A DNA stretch of 14,256 nucleotides from Candidatus Methanofastidiosia archaeon (GTDB lineage Archaea > Methanobacteriota_B > Thermococci > Methanofastidiosales > NM3). The notes under the pieces were generated by a model. That model was not told the DNA's origin. It searched no databases and was given only the letters and a program-made list of their open reading frames with translations. This document shows positions 1-6,164 of the stretch, in pieces. The number at the start of each line of letters is the position of its first letter. Within the stretch, counting starts at the first letter, position 1. Position numbers and translations under genes: made by a program. The stretch is from NCBI GenBank assembly GCA_020854925.1, contig JAHKLV010000063.1, forward strand, positions 1 to 14,256, given 5' to 3'.

Positions 1-955
1 AGGTGACCGTGACGTCAAAGCCGTCCAACCCGTCGATGATGAGATAAAAATCGTCAGCACAGCACCCCCTGTTGTAGAGGGTCATGGTATGGCTGTTCGA
101 TACCCCGCAGTACGCATATGTTATGGGGTCGGTGGTGTAATCGATGACTGGCGGATTAAGAATGATAGAAACGCTGGAAACAACGGTGTCGGTCTGACAC
201 GCGGGCCCGGTGTCGCACGCCCATCCCGCCTCCGTTGAAACAAAGAAGTCTTCACAGCCTTCCACTGACGTAGAAAGGGTGATGGTGACATCTTCTCCTG
301 GGGCCATCGATGCCAAGGCCGCAAGCTCATCGGCATCCCACCGGTACAGGCCGCCGCCCAGCACTTCGGGCGCCACGGAGGCGGAGACAAAAAGGAGCCC
401 CAAACCAACGGTAGTTTCGAGGTAGGCATTGGTCAGTGCTCCAAGACCGGTGCTTGTAAGCGTTATCTCCCATGTTACGGTATCGGATATAGTGGCAGAC
501 TGAACAGAGGGCGTCTGTATGAGGGAAAACGCACCAGGACGCACCGTAAGAAACGTGCTACGGGAAAGAGAGCCGCCATCATACCCAACAAGGACGCTGA
601 AGTCCCCTGATAGCGCGGTGCACGTGGCCGCTAGGGTGAGTGTTGTGGTGACCTCACCCAAGGGGTCCAGGGTACCGATGTTCCACAGGTTCGAAGCGCC
701 ATACAATCCGGGGTCGGTGACTTCATGCCCATCAGGCAGGGAATAAGACGCGGTGGCCCCGGTAATCGCCTCCTCTGCAGAGGGATTTGCAATGGTTACC
801 GTTAAGGTATATGATGCACAGGAATCTATGGTGGTAACGCCACCAAAGGTAATCTCGGGTGCCACCTGGCCCCGGACCGGCGAGGCGGGAATCATGACAA
901 AAAGAAGGCTGGCAATGAGTGCTATAGAAAGAAAACGCATATGAAGGTGCTGCAT
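1..955 (-). CDS. Secreted DUF11-like surface protein, C-terminus beyond the window
   Basis: This frame is open without a stop from the ATG at 955 to the window edge, giving the first 318 residues of a longer protein. The N-terminus looks like a Sec signal peptide: basic residues near position 7, a hydrophobic stretch at about 8-22 and likely cleavage near 29-30 (after PVRG). The exported part is rich in Thr, Val, Ser and Gly. It appears to hold at least two beta-sandwich units resembling DUF11/CARDB-type adhesion repeats (TLTVTIANPS near 51; TVTWEITLTSTG in the second unit), then the start of a third. Eight cysteines lie in the exported part, including a GCC pair near the edge, so disulfides are possible. 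An AT-rich TATA-like element at 975-984 is about 25 nt upstream of the ATG, which suggests a leaderless mRNA. ATG 940 is an alternative start. The gene is divergent from a lipoprotein gene. A structural surface or adhesion role is inferred; the family assignment comes from sequence style, not a search. Confidence 0.8.
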   Translation of the reverse strand, partial: MQHLHMRFLSIALIASLLFVMIPASPVRGQVAPEITFGGVTTIDSCASYTLTVTIANPSAEEAITGATASYSLPDGHEVTDPGLYGASNLWNIGTLDPLGEVTTTLTLAATCTALSGDFSVLVGYDGGSLSRSTFLTVRPGAFSLIQTPSVQSATISDTVTWEITLTSTGLGALTNAYLETTVGLGLLFVSASVAPEVLGGGLYRWDADELAALASMAPGEDVTITLSTSVEGCEDFFVSTEAGWACDTGPACQTDTVVSSVSIILNPPVIDYTTDPITYAYCGVSNSHTMTLYNRGCCADDFYLIIDGLDGFDVTVT

Positions 956-974
956 ACAAAGTAATAGGAGTAAT

Positions 975-984
975 AATATATATT
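975..984 (-). promoter_or_regulatory. TATA box of the surface protein gene
   Basis: Read on the minus strand this is an AATATATATT-like element, centred about 25 nt before the ATG at 955. That is the archaeal TATA-to-start distance and implies little or no 5' leader. It lies in the 186-nt divergent intergenic region shared with the lipoprotein gene. Confidence 0.5.
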
Positions 985-1110
985 CTTATCGCCGTTAGTG
1001 AGCAATCTTGAATAAAATAATGAAAAGCTTTCATTATTTTTCATATATAAGGTATTTGAAGGATTTGACGTATTCATCGCAACTATGTCCACGACTCGAT
1101 TGCAGAAAGG

Positions 1111-1118
1111 TATATATT
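1111..1118 (+). promoter_or_regulatory. TATA box of the lipoprotein gene
   Basis: TATATATT follows a purine-rich AAAGG that could serve as a BRE. Its centre is about 27 nt upstream of the ATG at 1142, fitting a leaderless transcript. A second TATA-like element (CATATATAAGG, about 1042-1052) lies further upstream and would instead serve an in-frame ATG at 1085. Confidence 0.5.
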
Positions 1119-1141
1119 CCCCTTTGATGTTACGGTGTGTG

Positions 1142-1732
1142 ATGATATCTACTAAGAAGCGCATATGTGTGCTTTTTGCCATAATGATTCTCGTTTCGCC
1201 CCTCCTTGCAGGGTGCATTGGCGGCGGCGGGGACAGTGACGACAAAGAGCCCTTTAGCGGCAACATAGAATCGCTCCTCCTCGCTGACAGCGACCTGCCC
1301 GAGCAGTTCCGCGAATACGCGGAACGCATGTCGATGCCCGCAGACGAGATCTTCCCCGACGACGAGCTTCCCGACGACCTCGGATTCCAGGAGGCGCACG
1401 CCCTTACCGCCATGTTCTTTGACGAGAACTTCAACTTCGGCATCCTCGCCCAGCTGGTCATGCGCCTTGACATCGAAAAGATGGAAACGGCCATGGACGA
1501 GTACCGCGAAGCGCAGGAAGAGGACTACGAGGGAGAAATATCCTCTGTCAACTTCGGAAAGATTGGCGACGAGACATACGGCCTCAAGGTCAGCGACCCC
1601 GAGATGGGCATGGACATGTACGAGCTCGTCTTTATCAAGGACGACATCATGGTCATCTTCATCGTATCCGGTGTCGATAACCCAGAGTCCCTTATCAAGG
1701 AACTCGCCAAGAAGGTAGAAGGAAAGATTTGA
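1142..1732 (+). CDS. Acidic lipoprotein of unknown function
   Basis: The 196-residue product has a classic lipoprotein signal: lysines and arginine at residues 5-7, a hydrophobic core at about 8-22, and the lipobox LLAGC with the lipidated cysteine at 25. The mature protein begins with a Gly-rich tether and is strongly acidic (many Asp and Glu, for example the DDE/DD run near residues 78-85). It should be exported and anchored to the outer face of the membrane. No catalytic motif or known binding domain was recognised; the fold looks like a single alpha/beta domain of about 150 residues. ATG 1142 was chosen over the in-frame ATG at 1085 because it puts the basic n-region directly before the hydrophobic core and lies 27 nt from a TATA box. 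It is divergent from the surface protein and 31 nt upstream of a small membrane protein. Confidence 0.85.
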   Translation: MISTKKRICVLFAIMILVSPLLAGCIGGGGDSDDKEPFSGNIESLLLADSDLPEQFREYAERMSMPADEIFPDDELPDDLGFQEAHALTAMFFDENFNFGILAQLVMRLDIEKMETAMDEYREAQEEDYEGEISSVNFGKIGDETYGLKVSDPEMGMDMYELVFIKDDIMVIFIVSGVDNPESLIKELAKKVEGKI

Positions 1733-1740
1733 TCCTTCTC

Positions 1741-1755
1741 CCCTTTTCTTTTTTT
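1741..1755 (+). terminator. T-rich terminator after the lipoprotein gene
   Basis: A pyrimidine run with a block of seven T (about 1749-1755) sits between the stop codon of the lipoprotein and the next ATG. Archaeal RNA polymerase terminates at T-runs, so some termination is likely here. Read-through into the 71-residue gene remains possible because no separate TATA box is seen. Confidence 0.4.
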
Positions 1756-1763
1756 GTGATACC

Positions 1764-1979
1764 ATGAACACGATTCAGTATGCCGGTATTGCCCTTTCGG
1801 CCTTCGGCACCCTTCTTATCGGGGGATGGCTGCTCTGGAACTTCTTCCACTATGTCGACCTGCCACGCATTCTTGCTGTCGGCCTGGCTTTGGGTGTGTG
1901 TGGTGCGATACTGGTCGTCGCCTCGCTCATTTACGAGCGAAGCGTCGACGTAAAAAAAGAGTCCTTTCGCAAGGACTAG
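1764..1979 (+). CDS. Small two-helix membrane protein
   Basis: This gene encodes 71 residues with two hydrophobic segments, about 5-28 and 34-57, joined by a short HYVDLPR loop. A charged, Lys/Glu/Asp-rich tail follows. GTGAT at 1756-1760 matches the end of the archaeal Shine-Dalgarno consensus and is only 3 nt from the ATG. The gene follows the lipoprotein by 31 nt on the same strand and may be cotranscribed with it, which would suggest a membrane-associated partner. Its TAG stop (1977-1979) interlocks with the opposite-strand stop of the CoA-transferase. I do not recognise a family. Confidence 0.7.
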   Translation: MNTIQYAGIALSAFGTLLIGGWLLWNFFHYVDLPRILAVGLALGVCGAILVVASLIYERSVDVKKESFRKD

Positions 1980-3160
1980 ATGACGTCTTCCTCTTCGAAG
2001 ACGGTTTGCTCTTCTTCGGTATAGCCGAGCTCATCGAGTATTTCTTTCGTATGCTCGCCCAAGAGCGGGGGCGGGATGCGAAGCGAGCCGGGTTCCTCCT
2101 TCACCTTCACCGGAATCCCGGTATGCTTGAACTTGCCTATCACCGGGTGCTCGAATTCCTGGACCATGTCACGGAAGAGCACATGCTCGTCGGTGAGGAC
2201 GCGGTCAATGGTGTAGATGTGCCCGCAGGGGACGCCCGCTTCCATAAGGTCATGCGCCCACTCGTCGCCGGGGCGCGTGATGAGCACCCCTTCGATGAGG
2301 GGGACAACCTGGGCACGATTCTTGACACGGTCGTCGTTGGTCTTCATGAGGGGGTCGTCCTTCCATTCTGGCTTGTCCAGGACATCGCACATGGCCTGCC
2401 AGAGCTTGTCGGAACCGGCGGCGATGTTGATGTAGATATCCTTGGTCTTAAACGCCTGGTACGGCACGATGGTGGGGTGTGCGGAACCCATTTTCTCGGC
2501 AACTTCGCCCGTGGCAAAGTAACGGCCAGCCTGGAACGTAAGCCATGACACCTGACAGTCGAGCATGGAGACATCGATATAGTCGCCCATGCCGGTAAGC
2601 TGGCGCTTGTAAAGGGCTCCGGCGACACCGAAGGCGGCGTACATGCCTGAGGCGATATCGGTAATGGGAAGGCCGACCTTGACCGGCGGGCCAGATTCCT
2701 CCCCGGTGATGCTCATAAGGCCGCCCATGCCCTGGATGACCTGATCGTATCCGGGGCGCTTCTTGTACGGGCCTGTCTGCCCGAAGCCAGAGATGGAGGC
2801 GTAGACGATGCGCGGATTCACCTTGTGCACGTTCTCGTAATCGATGCCGAGGCGCTCGGTGACACCGGGGCGGAAATTCTCCAGCAGTACGTCAGCCTCA
2901 CGCACAAGCTTGAAAAAGATCTCTTTGGCGCGCTCGTCCTTGAGATTGAGCGTGATGCTTTTCTTGTTCCTGTTGACACTAAGGAAGTATGAGGAGACGC
3001 CGTTGACAAAGGGCGGGCCCCAGGCCCGCGAATTGTCGCCAATCTTCGGTACTTCCACCTTGATGACCTCTGCTCCCTGGTCGGCGAGCATGGTGCTTGC
3101 AAAGGGTCCCGAAAGGGCCTGTGTGAGGTCGATGACTTTGATGCCTTCAAACATGCTCAT
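1976..3160 (-). CDS. CaiB/BaiF family III acyl-CoA transferase
   Basis: The 394-residue product has the usual length and motif order of family III CoA-transferases, cytosolic enzymes that move CoA between carboxylic acids. The N-terminus has the GIKVIDLTQ start and the SGPFAS...LADQGAEVIKVE nucleotide-fold motif. NRNKKS follows at about 63-68, then ENFRPG near 94-99 and GFGQTGPY at about 125-132. The conserved LPITD places the catalytic aspartate at D168, matching Asp169 of formyl-CoA transferase. A C-terminal PPPLLGEHT motif is also typical. The physiological acid is unknown; alpha-methylacyl-CoA racemase relatives share the fold, so a racemase is a weaker alternative. Start ATG 3160 was chosen because the longer ORF begins inside the TATA box at 3191-3199. 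GGTG just before ATG 3160 may act as ribosome binding site. It looks monocistronic. Confidence 0.93.
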   Translation of the reverse strand: MSMFEGIKVIDLTQALSGPFASTMLADQGAEVIKVEVPKIGDNSRAWGPPFVNGVSSYFLSVNRNKKSITLNLKDERAKEIFFKLVREADVLLENFRPGVTERLGIDYENVHKVNPRIVYASISGFGQTGPYKKRPGYDQVIQGMGGLMSITGEESGPPVKVGLPITDIASGMYAAFGVAGALYKRQLTGMGDYIDVSMLDCQVSWLTFQAGRYFATGEVAEKMGSAHPTIVPYQAFKTKDIYINIAAGSDKLWQAMCDVLDKPEWKDDPLMKTNDDRVKNRAQVVPLIEGVLITRPGDEWAHDLMEAGVPCGHIYTIDRVLTDEHVLFRDMVQEFEHPVIGKFKHTGIPVKVKEEPGSLRIPPPLLGEHTKEILDELGYTEEEQTVFEEEDVI

Positions 3161-3190
3161 AGATACACCATTCGCCCCTTGTACCGCCGG

Positions 3191-3199
3191 CATATAAAC
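3191..3199 (-). promoter_or_regulatory. TATA box of the CoA-transferase gene
   Basis: GTTTATATG on the minus strand lies about 35 nt upstream of the ATG at 3160, predicting a leader of roughly 9 nt that contains GGTG. An upstream in-frame ATG at 3193 falls within this element and so is unlikely to be translated. Confidence 0.5.
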
Positions 3200-3445
3200 C
3201 TTATGGGGATTGCCTCAACGACACATTCAGAGGCTTAACAGGCGTGAATCTGTGCCCTGTGCGGGGTTGAGGGGCCATCCTTTAAAAATTATCATCATCC
3301 CCATTCATTTTAGAATAATATTTTGTTATTTTTCGGATGCTATGTTGTTCCACCATAGGCGAAAGCTCAACAACGCTGCCTGCCTCCTTCTACCCACCGA
3401 TAATCCACGCACAACCTATGGGCACGGAAGGCAGGGACCAACCCC
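3200..3445. other. Intergenic stretch without a supported gene
   Basis: About 245 nt separate the CoA-transferase promoter from the 3' end of the next minus-strand gene. The middle part (about 3285-3345) is AT-rich. ORFs crossing it lack a ribosome binding site, a correctly spaced TATA box and protein-like composition. No RNA gene or convincing inverted repeat was seen. Confidence 0.5.
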
Positions 3446-3742
3446 CTAAAAGAGAATGTTCCATCGCATGGTCTGGGGAACATCCCGGCCATCCACATCA
3501 GCGGCTATCTCGAGAAGGATTTTGGAAAGAGTATAGGACGCCTTGGTCACCCTGCCCATGGGCATGCCGTTGAAAGAGACCGTTCGTTCTCCGTAGGCGT
3601 ACGATACCTCGTCTCCATCGGTCGTAATGACGGAGAATCCTTGCTCGCCACCCTCAAGAACGCGCAGGAGCGAGGAAAGCTCCTCAGGAGGTATGGTGAA
3701 AAAGCGATGGCGCAGCTTTTCATACATCACGGCAGAGAGCAT
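3446..3742 (-). CDS. Hypothetical protein of about 98 residues
   Basis: I do not recognise this protein. From ATG 3742 it has 98 residues: a helical, charged N-terminal half (MYEKLRHRF, then PPEELSSLLRVLEGG) followed by a beta-rich stretch (FSVITTDGDEVSYAYGE and VSFNGMPMG) and a final helix near SYTLSKILLEIAADV. It looks like a small soluble alpha/beta domain with no signal peptide or membrane segment. The frame continues upstream through ATG 3790 and on across the antisense of tRNA-Ala, which is an artefact. ATG 3742 is preferred because a TATA-like TTAATATA block (3766-3773) is centred about 28 nt upstream. ATG 3790 would add 16 residues but lies only about 20 nt from the next TATA-like element. 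It is divergent from tRNA-Ala. Confidence 0.6.
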   Translation of the reverse strand: MLSAVMYEKLRHRFFTIPPEELSSLLRVLEGGEQGFSVITTDGDEVSYAYGERTVSFNGMPMGRVTKASYTLSKILLEIAADVDGRDVPQTMRWNILF

Positions 3743-3765
3743 GCTTTCACGTATGGCCTTTCTCC

Positions 3766-3773
3766 TTAATATA
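3766..3773 (-). promoter_or_regulatory. Candidate TATA box of the 98-residue gene
   Basis: On the minus strand this reads TATATTAA within GGTATATTAAGG. It is centred about 28 nt upstream of the ATG at 3742, consistent with a leaderless start there. Confidence 0.35.
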
Positions 3774-3806
3774 CCTGTCCCGATGGACATGCTCCACTCA
3801 GAAAGG

Positions 3807-3814
3807 TTTAAAAG
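3807..3814 (+). promoter_or_regulatory. TATA box of tRNA-Ala
   Basis: TTTAAAAG after GGT is centred about 28 nt upstream of the first base of tRNA-Ala, the expected archaeal position. The element is nearly symmetrical (CTTTTAAA on the other strand) and could also fire toward the small minus-strand gene. Confidence 0.55.
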
Positions 3815-3838
3815 GTGCCCGTGACACTTTTCTTCCGT

Positions 3839-3915
3839 GGGCTCGTAGATTAGTTCGGAAGATCGCTGCCTTCGCAAGGCAGAGGCCTCGGGTTCAAATC
3901 CCGACGAGTCCACCA
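3839..3915 (+). tRNA. tRNA-Ala, anticodon CGC
   Basis: All four arms fold. The acceptor GGGCTCG pairs with CGAGTCC with one G-U. The D-stem is GATT/GATC. The anticodon stem CTGCC/GGCAG encloses TTCGCAA, giving anticodon CGC for alanine codon GCG. The T-stem TCGGG/CCCGA encloses TTCAAAT. The discriminator is A3912 and the CCA tail is encoded (3913-3915). No intron is present. Confidence 0.96.
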
Positions 3916-4282
3916 TTCCGCTTCTTATTCTGAATACACGTACATAACACGTATCATGCCTTGCGAGCATCTGCCACTTTGACGCTGCCAGAGGAAACAG
4001 GTCCCACGGGAGCCGATCAGATCAGGATAAGACGCCATATAGACCCAACTGCTTGACAAAGGGACCCCACATTGCCTAGCCCCCATCATACAACGCTACT
4101 ATGCCAAAGCCTCACGTTCGCCGTTCGCCAACACCTAGGCAATGGCCACGACCCCTGTTCTTCCATGAAAGGATGGTTCAGAATGCTACGTACGCCCCTT
4201 GACACACACTTTTCTACAAATACGCACAAAATGTTTAATAATGTCCTTGATAATAACAATTACTGGTTAGAAGGGTATACTC
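3916..4282. other. Intergenic stretch upstream of the GAF kinase
   Basis: About 365 nt hold no gene I can support. Short ORFs on both strands have no ribosome binding site and unconvincing composition. The right-hand part (about 4230-4270) is AT-rich and contains a TATA-like GTTTAATAAT (4233-4242), which would start the kinase mRNA about 18 nt before its ATG. No copy of the tRNA-Ala 3' end was seen that would mark an integration site. Confidence 0.45.
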
Positions 4283-5461
4283 ATGTATTCAGACCCATTG
4301 CCGTATAATTCAGATGAGTCTCGGGCGCGCCATGCTTCCCTAGAGATGGAGCTCGATGCGTACGTGCAAGCCACGGGCGCAATCCTCCACGGAAAGACCT
4401 TTCAAGAAACGGCAAAGGAAATCTTCGAAATCCTCAAATCACTTATCGGAGCAGACTCAGGATATGTGGCGCTTATGAGTGGTGACGGCACCGAAAACGA
4501 GGTGCTTTTCCTGGATTCTGGCAATCGGCCGTGCACGGTTGACCCGTCGCTCCCCATGCCCATACGGGGATTGCGTGCACAGGCCTATGCATCGGGTAAG
4601 GTGGTCTATGACAACAACTTCGAGGCCAGCACGTGGAAGCAGTACCTGCCCTCAGGCCATATGAACATGGCCAACGTCCTCTTTGCTCCCCTTGTGATTG
4701 ACGGCGTCGCCGTTGGCGTCATCGGATTGGCAAACAAGAACGGCGCATACACGGACGACGATGCCCGCATGGCCGAGCGATTCGGGAAGCTTGCCGCCGT
4801 CGCCTTGAAGCTCCAGCGGAATCTCGACCTCCTTATCGCCAAAGGGGAAGACCATTCCGCCTTTGCCCATCACGCCCCACATGCGATAAAAAACAAGCTG
4901 GGCACCATCGCAGGGTACGTATCTCTTATTGAGGAGGACCCTGCCATGATTTCCGCTTATGCCCCCAAGGCGCACCGCGCCATCCACGAATTGCACGAGA
5001 CGACAAACATCTACCTGCGGCTCGCCGATGCGGGACGGATGCTCAAGGACGCGACGGCGGTGGACCTTTCAGAAATCGTGCAAAATGCCGCACAGTACGC
5101 CGGCGTTGCGGTCACAGCAGAGTCCTTGCCCGTCGTGTACGGGGAACGAACGCTCCTCGAAGATGTCATCCTCAACATTCTCAGGAATGCGGCAGAACAC
5201 GGCCATGCCACACATGTGACCGTTGGGGTAACGACCCACGGGGGCATGCACCGCATCACCTTCGAGGACAACGGCACCGGCATCGATCCTGATGACGTGC
5301 CCCACGTTTTTGACATGGGATTTACGAAAGGGGGAACGGGATTCGGCCTTACCATCGCCAAACGCATCATTGAGGCGCATGGGGGGACCATCATCGCTGC
5401 ATCCCCGCAGGGGAGGGGTGCGTGCTTTACCATCCTCCTGCCGGTACGAAGAACGGTTTGA
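4283..5461 (+). CDS. Orphan GAF-domain histidine kinase
   Basis: The 392-residue soluble sensor kinase has an N-terminal GAF domain at about 25-178, the likely ligand or redox sensor. A dimerisation/phosphoacceptor helix follows, then a HATPase_c domain at about 285-390. The phosphoacceptor appears to be H200 in HAIKNKL, which resembles the H-x-x-x-N-x-L pattern of Pfam HisKA-like helices. ATP-binding motifs are intact: N298/N302 in NILRNAAEHG, DNGTGI at 329-334, the FDMGFTKG loop near 343, and GTGFGL at 351-356. No transmembrane segment or signal peptide is seen, so it senses cytosolic signals. No response regulator is adjacent, so its partner is unknown; the single-domain regulator at 10038-10469 is one candidate, by inference only. 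The flanking genes are convergent or on the other strand. There is no strong Shine-Dalgarno, only AAGGG. Confidence 0.9.
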   Translation: MYSDPLPYNSDESRARHASLEMELDAYVQATGAILHGKTFQETAKEIFEILKSLIGADSGYVALMSGDGTENEVLFLDSGNRPCTVDPSLPMPIRGLRAQAYASGKVVYDNNFEASTWKQYLPSGHMNMANVLFAPLVIDGVAVGVIGLANKNGAYTDDDARMAERFGKLAAVALKLQRNLDLLIAKGEDHSAFAHHAPHAIKNKLGTIAGYVSLIEEDPAMISAYAPKAHRAIHELHETTNIYLRLADAGRMLKDATAVDLSEIVQNAAQYAGVAVTAESLPVVYGERTLLEDVILNILRNAAEHGHATHVTVGVTTHGGMHRITFEDNGTGIDPDDVPHVFDMGFTKGGTGFGLTIAKRIIEAHGGTIIAASPQGRGACFTILLPVRRTV

Positions 5462-5489
5462 CCGAAAAGAATGCTTGGATTGACGAGCC

Positions 5490-5494
5490 GATTT
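5490..5494 (+). terminator. Short T-run after the GAF kinase
   Basis: Five T residues about 30 nt after the kinase stop codon may end its transcript in the gap before the convergent small gene. The signal is weak. Confidence 0.25.
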
Positions 5495-5565
5495 TTAGAT
5501 ATGGATATATTATAAAGAGGAATTTATCTTAAATCGCATACAATAAGAAGAAATCCCTTACATGT

Positions 5566-5718
5566 TCACTCATTGCCGTTGGCAAGCGCCTCATCTATTT
5601 CTTCACGAAGGCGGCGTACCTTCCGCCGCTTAATGGCGTAGACCACCACAATGAGGGCGGCAAACACAATCCACCACTGCAGCTGGGAAAAATCCCCGAA
5701 AATATCTTCGATAGACAT
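5566..5718 (-). CDS. 50-residue single-span membrane protein
   Basis: This short gene encodes 50 residues and is below common ORF length cut-offs. It starts MSIEDIFGDF, has one hydrophobic segment at about 15-28 (WWIVFAALIVVVYAI), then a strongly basic patch (KRRKVRR, 30-36) and an acidic helical tail (LREEIDEAL). The positive-inside rule places the C-terminus in the cytosol, giving a small signal-anchor protein. A TATA-like element (5741-5748) is centred 26 nt upstream of the ATG, exactly the leaderless spacing. It is the last gene of the minus-strand run that includes the DUF4389 gene and is convergent with the GAF kinase. Hydrophobicity, promoter spacing and the charge pattern argue that it is real. 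Function is unknown; small single-span proteins often act as subunits or regulators of larger membrane complexes. Confidence 0.65.
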   Translation of the reverse strand: MSIEDIFGDFSQLQWWIVFAALIVVVYAIKRRKVRRLREEIDEALANGNE

Positions 5719-5740
5719 GGTCCCCCGTCGTCATTAAGCC

Positions 5741-5748
5741 TTAAAAAC
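5741..5748 (-). promoter_or_regulatory. TATA box of the 50-residue gene
   Basis: ACGTTTTTAAGG on the minus strand is centred about 26 nt before the ATG at 5718. It implies an independent, leaderless transcript for the small membrane protein. Confidence 0.45.
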
Positions 5749-5791
5749 GTGCTGGTACGAAGGAATGAAAAAGAAGAAAAAAAGAAGAATA

Positions 5792-6106
5792 CTACTTTGG
5801 CTGCTCGAAAATATCGACCTTTTCTGGCATGATGTTCGGGCGGCGGTCCGTAACGATGTTCAAGTAGGCCATGACATGGACCTGATATTCGAGATATCCC
5901 TGGATGACGTCATGCAAACCGCTGTTCCTCCTGCCAAGAATAAGGATATGAAGCCACTGTACCATCATGCAGATGCCGGCCACAAATCCATAGATCGCAA
6001 GGACTATCGATATCAAAAACGAATATACGAACCGTATAAACAGCTCAAGCCTGCTCGCAGGCTCCTCGAAGGTGAAGAGCTGACCTCCTCTCTGTTGCTC
6101 GTCCAT
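5792..6106 (-). CDS. DUF4389 family membrane protein
   Basis: The 104-residue product matches the DUF4389 pattern. It has an N-terminal soluble stretch and a long hydrophobic region at about 23-58. The LILGRR motif corresponds to the family's FTGRYP. An amphipathic helix follows (FIQG-like DVIQGYLEYQVHVMAYL, about 66-82) and the family's terminal TDRRPNI (equivalent to TDRYPPF) closes the domain. The function of the family is unknown; members are small integral membrane proteins in bacteria and archaea. The start at 6106 is fixed by GGTGATTCCT directly before the ATG, a near-perfect archaeal Shine-Dalgarno; the longer open frame upstream is antisense-like noise. It lies 58 nt downstream of the phosphoesterase stop. 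A TATA-like GCTTTTATTC around 6150 may give it its own promoter. It is 73 nt upstream of the small single-span protein. Confidence 0.82.
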   Translation of the reverse strand: MDEQQRGGQLFTFEEPASRLELFIRFVYSFLISIVLAIYGFVAGICMMVQWLHILILGRRNSGLHDVIQGYLEYQVHVMAYLNIVTDRRPNIMPEKVDIFEQPK

Positions 6107-6164
6107 AGGAATCACCAGTGTAATGGTAAAAAGACGTATCCTTAAGAGAATAAAAGCATAACGG

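Noticed and set aside
1019..1032. Short palindrome TGAAAAGCTTTCA between the divergent surface genes
   Set aside because: Arms of five bases in AT-rich sequence are expected by chance, and the site matches neither predicted start.
1130..1771. 213-codon open frame on the minus strand
   Set aside because: It is antisense to the lipoprotein gene, which has a clear signal and lipobox.
1826..2548. 240-codon open frame on the plus strand
   Set aside because: It lies opposite the CoA-transferase, whose family motifs are clear, and its product has no recognisable domain. It is a shadow of codon bias.
3743..3970. N-terminal extension of the small minus-strand protein, including a VDSSGFEPEAS-like segment
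   Set aside because: It is the antisense translation of tRNA-Ala, a well-known false annotation in databases. The tRNA folds perfectly.
3916..4282. Possible integration remnant next to tRNA-Ala
   Set aside because: I found no repeat of the tRNA 3' end and no integrase in the window.
4072..4308. 78-codon open frame before the GAF kinase
   Set aside because: It has no ribosome binding site, unconvincing composition, and overlaps the kinase start and its promoter.
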